From: Euptelea pleiosperma
Taxonomy: Eukaryota > Streptophyta > Magnoliopsida > Ranunculales > Eupteleaceae
NCBI GenBank assembly: GCA_035048495.1
Contig: CM068552.1
Span: 14,690,501-14,754,500 of the forward strand
Reading direction: 5' to 3'
Length of the DNA stretch: 64,000 nt
How positions within the stretch are numbered: the first letter of the stretch is position 1; each line of letters starts with the position of its first letter. Below the pieces are notes generated by a model, which ran no database searches, was not told where the DNA came from, and worked only from the letters and a program-made list of their open reading frames with translations. A program made the translations under genes and the position numbers. Of this stretch, positions 58,106 to 64,000 are shown piece after piece.

Positions 58106-58487
58106 CTAGTCTCCCATATTTAGTAATTCCCGAACTGTTTCATCTGTATCGGATATCCTCGAAGTAAGCAAGAAAACTATTTCTATGCACTGCACTCTAC
58201 AACTAGCAGCCTGCGGAAATACATTAGTGCACTAACCAACAACTCATTAAAAATTCAAATGAATTATTAATGTTTGGCCCATCCCTCGGTGGATCTACAC
58301 TTTAAAAATCTGCCTGATTAATGATTTCTGGCTGTTGGATTTGAGCGTTTTTTCATCACAGCTTCATGTAACATGTTGGGCCTAGCCATGGTTTGGTCTG
58401 ACCTTGGTCTGTTTTAATTACCCTGAGGGGATATGTTGGAGTTTTCACAATGATTTAAAAGATGGGAGGTGTGGGGGTGAGGCGAGT

Positions 58488-58836
58488 AAAACTTTGACGA
58501 CAGGGTGCAATATGAGCCACGTGGCACTCTTAGAGAACTCTGACCGTACGGATGTTTTCCCAATCCCTAGGTAGACCTACAAACCAAAAATAAGCTTGAA
58601 TAGTAATTTCAAACCATTGGATCTTTGTAGTTTGTACCTTAAATAATGGTCAATAATGCTAAAATTCAGAGTTAAAATTTACTCAAGAAAATATTTCCAA
58701 TCCAACGCCTAGAAATCATTAATCGGGCTGATTTTTGGTTTGTGGGTCCACCTAGGGATTGGCCAAACATCCATACGGTTAGAGTCCTCTAAGAGTGTGC
58801 CACGTGGCTCATATTGCACCGTCATAAAAGTTTTGT
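58488..58836. mobile_element. Fold-back MITE, family A
   Basis: Ends GTAAAACTTTGACG and CATAAAAGTTTTG. GAGCCACGTGGCAC and GTGCCACGTGGCTC lie near the ends. The core is in the opposite orientation to the copy at 43,579. Confidence 0.75.
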
Positions 58837-58902
58837 GCTCACACTCACCATTTGATAATAAAATATAATAAATGAAAGAGAGAGAATACTAGTAGGATAA
58901 TA

Positions 58903-59155
58903 AAAGGTTTTAAATGGTCCATTATAATGTTATACGGACATTTCGTCGGTCGTTCTGAGTAATTTTTTTTTATTTTTTCAAAAAAAAACTCAATATCGAT
59001 ATCATAATAAATAACGGACAAAATAGTGGCTGTTATTTCCATTATAGTGGCTGTTATAACCCTAAACCCATTTTTTTGGTTTTGGGTGTTAAATGAGGTA
59101 ATGGGGTTGGGGCGTTACCATTATAACGGCGGTTACAACAGTTTTTAAACCATGC
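58903..59155. mobile_element. hAT-like MITE, degenerate relative
   Basis: AAAGGTTTTAAATGG at the left and TTTTTAAACCATGC at the right. The duplication GATAATA is at 58896-58902 and 59156-59162. The interior shares GGGGCGTTACCATT with 16702-17005. Confidence 0.6.
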
Positions 59156-60610
59156 GATAATATGAAAAAATAATAAATACAATATACATATGTGTCGTCT
59201 GAACGATTTGCTCGGGCCTCGACACCTATTTCCAACCACTAATCCAATTTCCAAACAACCATTGAAGAAAGTAAGAGGGCTTAGGAGTAATTCGTGTTGA
59301 CAATGCGAAAAAGAAAAGGTGCCTTTTTTTTACGTGATTTCAACACCGACCAGTGACTCTGCTCATTATTTGTCTACTCCTTTTAACAAAAACACCACAT
59401 TTCTTACTATGGACGCCTTTTACGCTTTATTTTTTCTAAAAAAATAAAAAAAATTCTATGTCTCCACCAATTTCAATGCATTCTATTGGAATAAGGTTTT
59501 TTTTTTTTAGAAAGAAGCGGCAAAATAGGAAAGTTTCAGCCCAAAGGAAAGGACAATTTGGGAAGATTAATTTAAAGCGGTAAATTTAAAAAGGGTCGGG
59601 GGAACGGTGGACCGCAAATTTCTGAATCATGGTGGTTGAGTTTAGGTAAAGTGAATGCCAGTTCAACACTGTCAACCACCGTTGGATTTAATTAAATCCA
59701 TGGCCGAAAGCACAAGTGAACGCATAAGTCATAAAATACGAGTCCTCGGATCCTATTCCATTTAAAAAAATTTGTAACTCAATGCAGAGAAAAAGATGAG
59801 TTAGAAAAGTCAGATTTGCTCATGGAATTTGATGAAATGTGGGGCAAAAAAGAGAGGAAAAAAAGACCCACTTGGGCAATAGCCTTAATAGCATATATTC
59901 AGAGTGCGGCAAAAAAATACGATGCGGAATACGCTCAAATACAATTTGGATTTGTCTTTAAAAATGCGTTAAAAAAATCAGCGAAAATAATTTTAAAAAA
60001 TAAAATAAAACCTAAAAATTCAAAATATAGACAATCTTATAAAATGATTTTCCATGTTCAAAATTTAATAATCCAAAAAAGTTCACGAATGATTCAAGAA
60101 AAATTTTAAAATGCACAAAAATTTTCTAACCTTCGAATCGGACGTTGTTTGGTTTGTTTTTTTTAAAAGAATTCATATGGTTCGTGAATCATTCGAGAAT
60201 TTACGAACTACGATCTTCGTGGCACAATGCTTCACTTTCCGACTATTAAAATCATAAAAAAGATTTTCATTTATAATAAAAATTAATCGGTCTACGCATT
60301 TAAAAGGGTAACTTAAAATCTCTTCCAGTACACTCCGGCATGTGCGGAAGGAGTGACTATCATGCCCCGGGGGACTAGTCGGGTGCTTAAAACACTATCT
60401 TTACTTGATCATCGTCATCTTGTGCATCGCGCGTGCCCTTCCACTGTATTATATTACCAACAACTAAATTAAAAATGATAGAGCTTGGACGACACTCGAT
60501 TCAACGCTTCCCCCCCTCCCCTCCCCTCCCCTCCCCTCCACCCTTTATTTTCTCATTTTTCTTAACCACTCTGGTGGCCAAACTAATTCAATTATGGAAG
60601 GAAACAGAGA
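59156..60610. other. Unassigned intergenic DNA
   Basis: Includes a 97-codon Lys-rich open frame (59,816-60,109) in A-rich DNA with no recognisable domain; I do not call it a gene. Otherwise nothing is seen. Confidence 0.4.
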
Positions 60611-60614
60611 CATG

Positions 60615-60880
60615 GTTGATGCACCTTCCTTACCTACTAATGTCTGGCCCACACTATGATAGACCTACACACCAAAAATCAGCGTGATTGGTGATTTTTA
60701 GCAGTTTTTTTTTTATCATGGGCTTTATAAACAGGCCCATTATGAGAAAGTGCTAAAATCCAATGGGTAGAAATCACTAATCACATTGATGTTTGGTGTA
60801 CTGGTCCATCAAGATGTGGGCCAAACATTCAGGGAGGCAGTGGGCCCAAAAGAGTGTGCTACGTGGTGGGACGTTTTCAC
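60615..60880. mobile_element. Fold-back MITE, family B
   Basis: TACTAATGTCTGGCCCACAC and GATGTGGGCCAAACATTC pair. The core is ACACACCAAAAATCAGCG. Confidence 0.6.
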
Positions 60881-60961
60881 GTGCCCCACAGCCCCACAGC
60901 GCCACAGGCAATTGCTTTCTTCAGCAAAAGTTTATGGGAAAGGTAGTTTATAACTTTATAC

Positions 60962-61331
60962 CAAGGTTTAACGGAGGCCGTTTTAACGGTTAAACGGACT
61001 GGGGGCGTTACCGTTTAAACTGTTTAAACGGCCATTAAACCGGATTGAAACAGCCAGGGGCAAAAATGGAATTAAACGGTTTTAACGGAAAAAAACGGAA
61101 AAAATGGCACTGAAATTCAAATTTTGAAAAAAAAAATAGAATTTAACTGATTTTAACGGATTTAACGGCAGTTTTTTTCACAAAATTTTTCAGAATTAAA
61201 CGGCTGTTTAAACGATTTTCACGGCTGTTAAAATATAAAAAAACAGCCATTTTTTTCAAAACCGTTAAAACAGTTTTAATGGAAACGGGCTTGGGGCGTT
61301 ACCGTTTAAACGGCCGTTTTTAAAACCATGG
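60962..61331. mobile_element. hAT-like MITE with AACGG-word interior (second copy)
   Basis: 370 bp, ends CAAGGTTTAACGG and TTTAAAACCATGG. The duplication TTTATAC is at 60955-60961 and 61332-61338. Same word content as 16702-17005 but a different arrangement. Confidence 0.75.
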
Positions 61332-61339
61332 TTTATACT

Positions 61340-62090
61340 TGGAATGGTGAAGATCATAAATTAGTGGGCTTTCCAACCTACAGCACATAAAAAATGAATA
61401 AAAGTGAGCCACGTGTACATCTGATCGTATACTGCAGCAAGGTAGTTGTGTTGATCGATCACATAAAAATAAAATAAAAAAGGTAGTTGTGTGGGTATCA
61501 CTATCCATTCGTAGACCCGACTTCACATTCTTCCCACCTAACAACTCATTACGTCTTTGTTTCTCTTTCGGGTATGCGACGGGTCACCAAACAAAATGTA
61601 CCTTTTTGGGTTATTCTATTAAAAGGAACGGCTTGCGTTACGTGAGCGATTATAGGGGTTTCATCACTTTCGTCAACGACTCCCCTTCTTTAAACGACTC
61701 CCGTACTCTCATCATTTTGAGAACCGGAACCGATAAGAACCCGAACCGGTAGTTCCGGATCTGGGTACCTTAGGAACCGAACCGTAGACACCCCTTACGT
61801 TATTTAGCTTTTCTTATTCCAACAGTCGCGTTCTTATCGCTCCTTTTATGAAAGGACGGTTACGTCCGTAGAATGTTAACAGGCGCTGCGCGTGATATTC
61901 TCTGAGATTCTCGGGAGGGAAGGGAGGTTCAAGTGTACGGACTACGGACAACTGATTTCCAACCAAATGACTATGATACCCTTGTTTTTTTTTTTTTTTG
62001 TCAGACAACATCAATGACAAAAATATCCCGTCGTTTAGTGCTGTAGAAATTGAAGGGCAAATTTGGTCATTAAATCTTTTCATTGTCTTC
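61340..62090. other. Unassigned intergenic DNA
   Basis: A short run near 61,585-61,640 (TKCTFLGYSIKRNGLRY) is faintly like the copia integrase tail, which would make it a tiny retroelement scrap. No gene is seen. Confidence 0.35.
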
Positions 62091-62094
62091 CGCA

Positions 62095-62345
62095 CGTCCT
62101 AGAGCCCTAAGTGGACCCACAAACTAAAACTAAGCCTGATTATTGATTACTAACCGTTGGATTGGAGTATTTTGCATGGGTTCATTTTTATCCGTGGGAA
62201 TCAAGATTATTTTGGGTACTCATATCCAAAGGTTAGATATCACTAATCGGCTGCTTTTGGTACGTAGGTCCACCTAGGGATGGGCCAGACGTCCATAGGT
62301 CAGTAATATCTAAGAGTGTGCCACGTGGTCCTTACTGTGATACTT
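62095..62345. mobile_element. Partial family A MITE
   Basis: Carries AAGTGGACCCACAAAC, GTAGGTCCACCTAGGGATGG and GTGCCACGTGG. The left terminus is missing. A shorter fragment follows at about 62,825-62,920. Confidence 0.6.
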
Positions 62346-62944
62346 AACAAAGATTTCTTTCAAGTCTAGATTTTTTTTGTCATTTGAGTGAGATTTAAGG
62401 GCAATTTCGTATTATCACTTAAGATATAGAAAATTATAAATACAAGTAATATTCAGCAATGATTTGGTGAACGGTAATATGAGAGAGGCTTCACGCCCAA
62501 CGTTGTTGGCCCGCTCTCACCTACCATAATTTGAAGTCTCCCCTGCCAAGACTGCCACGTGGAGTTCCTTTTAAGGCTTGGACCTTGTGGATGTTTGGTC
62601 CACTTGTTGATGGACCTACATACGAAAAATAAGCATGATCGTTGATTTCTAACATTTATATTTTAGCATCCAAAAAAAATGCTCAAAACCAACGGCCAAG
62701 AATTATAATATTAAAATTTTAGAGCTAGAAATTACAAATTAAACTGATTTTCTATTTGTAGATCCATCCAGAGGTGGACCAGACATCCATAAGGTCAGTT
62801 GGCCTAAAGAAGAGTGTAAAACTTCCACTTACAGCCCACAATAGGAGTCAGGTGGCACTCTCGTAGAGGACGCTGACCAAATTGATGTTCGGCCAATTCC
62901 TTAGTAATTTCAATACATTAAATAGGGCACTTTAGTCTTTACAA

Positions 62945-63755
62945 ACTATTGGGAAAATGTCTCTGTTTTACTTGTTTTATTTTTGACATACCCCCGTCTT
63001 ATATTTAAAATTTGACATACCCCCATGATTCTATGACTCGGTCCACTGTCATTTGACCAGTATTTACCTGCGTTGACTACCAAATTTTGTATTAATGGAC
63101 AAAACTGCCCTTGTCTTCAACTTTAGACCAAGGGTTTGGGTTTGGGTTTGGGTTTGGGCCAAAACCAATACCCTAAATCAAACATGAAAAGAAGAGATTA
63201 AAAATAAAAATAAAAACCCATGTTAGTAGTAAACCTGAGTTTTTTGTTTGTTTTTTTAATGAATTAAGCAAAGATTGAAAAAAAAAAACTCCATAAAAAT
63301 AAATAAAACTCACGGGAGAGTGCGATTCCTTTCTAAAATTGAGAGAACCCATCTTTTCAAAATTTATGTCTCAAAAGCTTAAAATCTAAATTGCTCTTAT
63401 TCTTTTTTCATTTTTGTCTCCAAAGTTTTTTATTTTTTATAACCTTGAATTTTAAATTGCTGTCAGAGTAGTGGTTGGCCGGCCATGAGACTCTGGTGGG
63501 TTGGTCACCGGTGATGGGTGGCCAACCCATTAGACTCTCTTGGCTGGTTGTCCTCCACAACCGTTCGATTTGGGATTTTGGTTTTAGCCCAAACCCTTGT
63601 TCCAAAGTTGAAGACAAGGGTGTTTATGTTGTTTAATATAAAAGTTGTTAGTCAACTCGGGTCAACACTGGTCAAACGACAATGGACTGAGGCATAGGGT
63701 GGTATGTCAAATTTTCAAAATAACATAGGGGGTTATGTCAAAAATTCCCTTAATT
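62945..63755. mobile_element. Long-TIR fold-back element
   Basis: Arms of about 170 bp pair: TTTGACATACCCCC, CATTTGACCAGT, CTTGTCTTCAACTTT against AAAGTTGAAGACAAG, ACTGGTCAAACG, GGGGGTTATGTCAAAA. A (GGGTTT)n-like run at 63,130-63,160 abuts the left arm. The interior (63,160-63,590) has no recognised gene. A target duplication is not seen. Confidence 0.65.
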
Positions 63756-64000
63756 TTTTTTTCATTTCTTTCTATTAACAAGGTTCTTTTAGTCTTTGCG
63801 TGCGTCAAATGCCCCTCTCCCCTTCTTTAAACGACTCCCGTATTGTTATCACGTGCCGCCGTGCCGAGCCGTCCCCTCTTGTAATATAAAGGTCTAACTA
63901 TTAGTCGCCCAAAAAACATTAAATCAGTGAAGGTGGAGCAAAAAAAAAAAGGGTGGGATCTCCCCTAAAATTTATAAGTTTTAGAGTAGCTGCCCATTTG

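Noticed and set aside
59816..60109. 97-codon Lys-rich frame
   Set aside because: A-rich DNA, no recognised motif, no splice or promoter support.
63130..63160. Telomeric repeat
   Set aside because: The unit is GGGTTT and short, not the plant TTTAGGG array; it belongs to the fold-back element.

Overview
This window is nuclear DNA from a flowering plant with a large, transposon-rich genome. The coding content (a plant-type ALG1 gene, a CYSTM stress peptide, nodulin-like and NIK-like receptor-kinase fragments), the GT-AG introns, the plastid rRNA relic and the LTR elements primed by initiator-tRNA-Met all say so. I cannot fix the species. There are no operons, CRISPR arrays or bacterial features.

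Two host genes look functional. (1) On the plus strand, a 16-exon gene for the ER mannosyltransferase ALG1 (the family of Arabidopsis TURAN) runs from 22,038 to 56,839. Its coding sequence is only 1,431 nt (476 codons plus stop), and every exon joins in phase. Most of the remaining ~33 kb is intronic transposon DNA. Its expected initiator codon reads ATT instead of ATG, and its last intron uses a GC donor. (2) On the minus strand, a 3-exon, 84-codon CYSTM gene lies at 14,285-14,917 with a good TATA box. Fragments of other genes are a nodulin-like/MFS first exon with a nonsense codon (2,813-3,142), NIK-like receptor-kinase exons carried inside a Pack-MULE (17,675-18,511), and a decayed plastid 16S rRNA piece (57,912-58,105).

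Layout. 1-14 kb: fold-back MITEs, a nodulin-like pseudo-exon, a ~3.2 kb solo-LTR-like unit (7,451-10,683) holding a MITE, and a MULE-type element (11,237-11,894). 14-15 kb: CYSTM gene. 15-22 kb: MITEs, the Pack-MULE, and a 1.1 kb non-autonomous hAT with a MITE inside. 22-28 kb: ALG1 exon 1 and intron 1, which holds a LINE tail split by a Ty3/gypsy chromovirus, itself split by a fold-back MULE. 28-30.3 kb: exons 2-4. 30.3-49 kb: intron 4, a nest of at least five levels. A decayed Ty1/copia (30,785-~48,298) contains two near-identical hAT MITEs, a non-autonomous Tat-like LTR element (32,257-41,454), a young copia (32,661-38,054) seated in that element's LTR, hAT transposase remnants (~41.5-46.1 kb), a long-TIR element inside those, and a MITE inside that. 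49-56.8 kb: exons 5-16 with a TRIM, a LINE fragment, MITEs and a hAT remnant in the introns. 57-64 kb: the plastid rRNA relic, more MITEs and fold-back elements, and no convincing gene.

The nesting order can be read from exact target-site duplications: ATCCA for the young copia, CCATG for the Tat-like element, ATATA for the gypsy, 8 bp for each twin MITE and 9 bp for the MULE in the gypsy. The most unusual observations are the lost ALG1 start codon in strong Kozak context, a family of hAT-like elements whose interiors are built from one short repeated word, the twin 554-bp MITEs differing at one base within one dead retrotransposon, and the Pack-MULE that captured a transmembrane-kinase junction.
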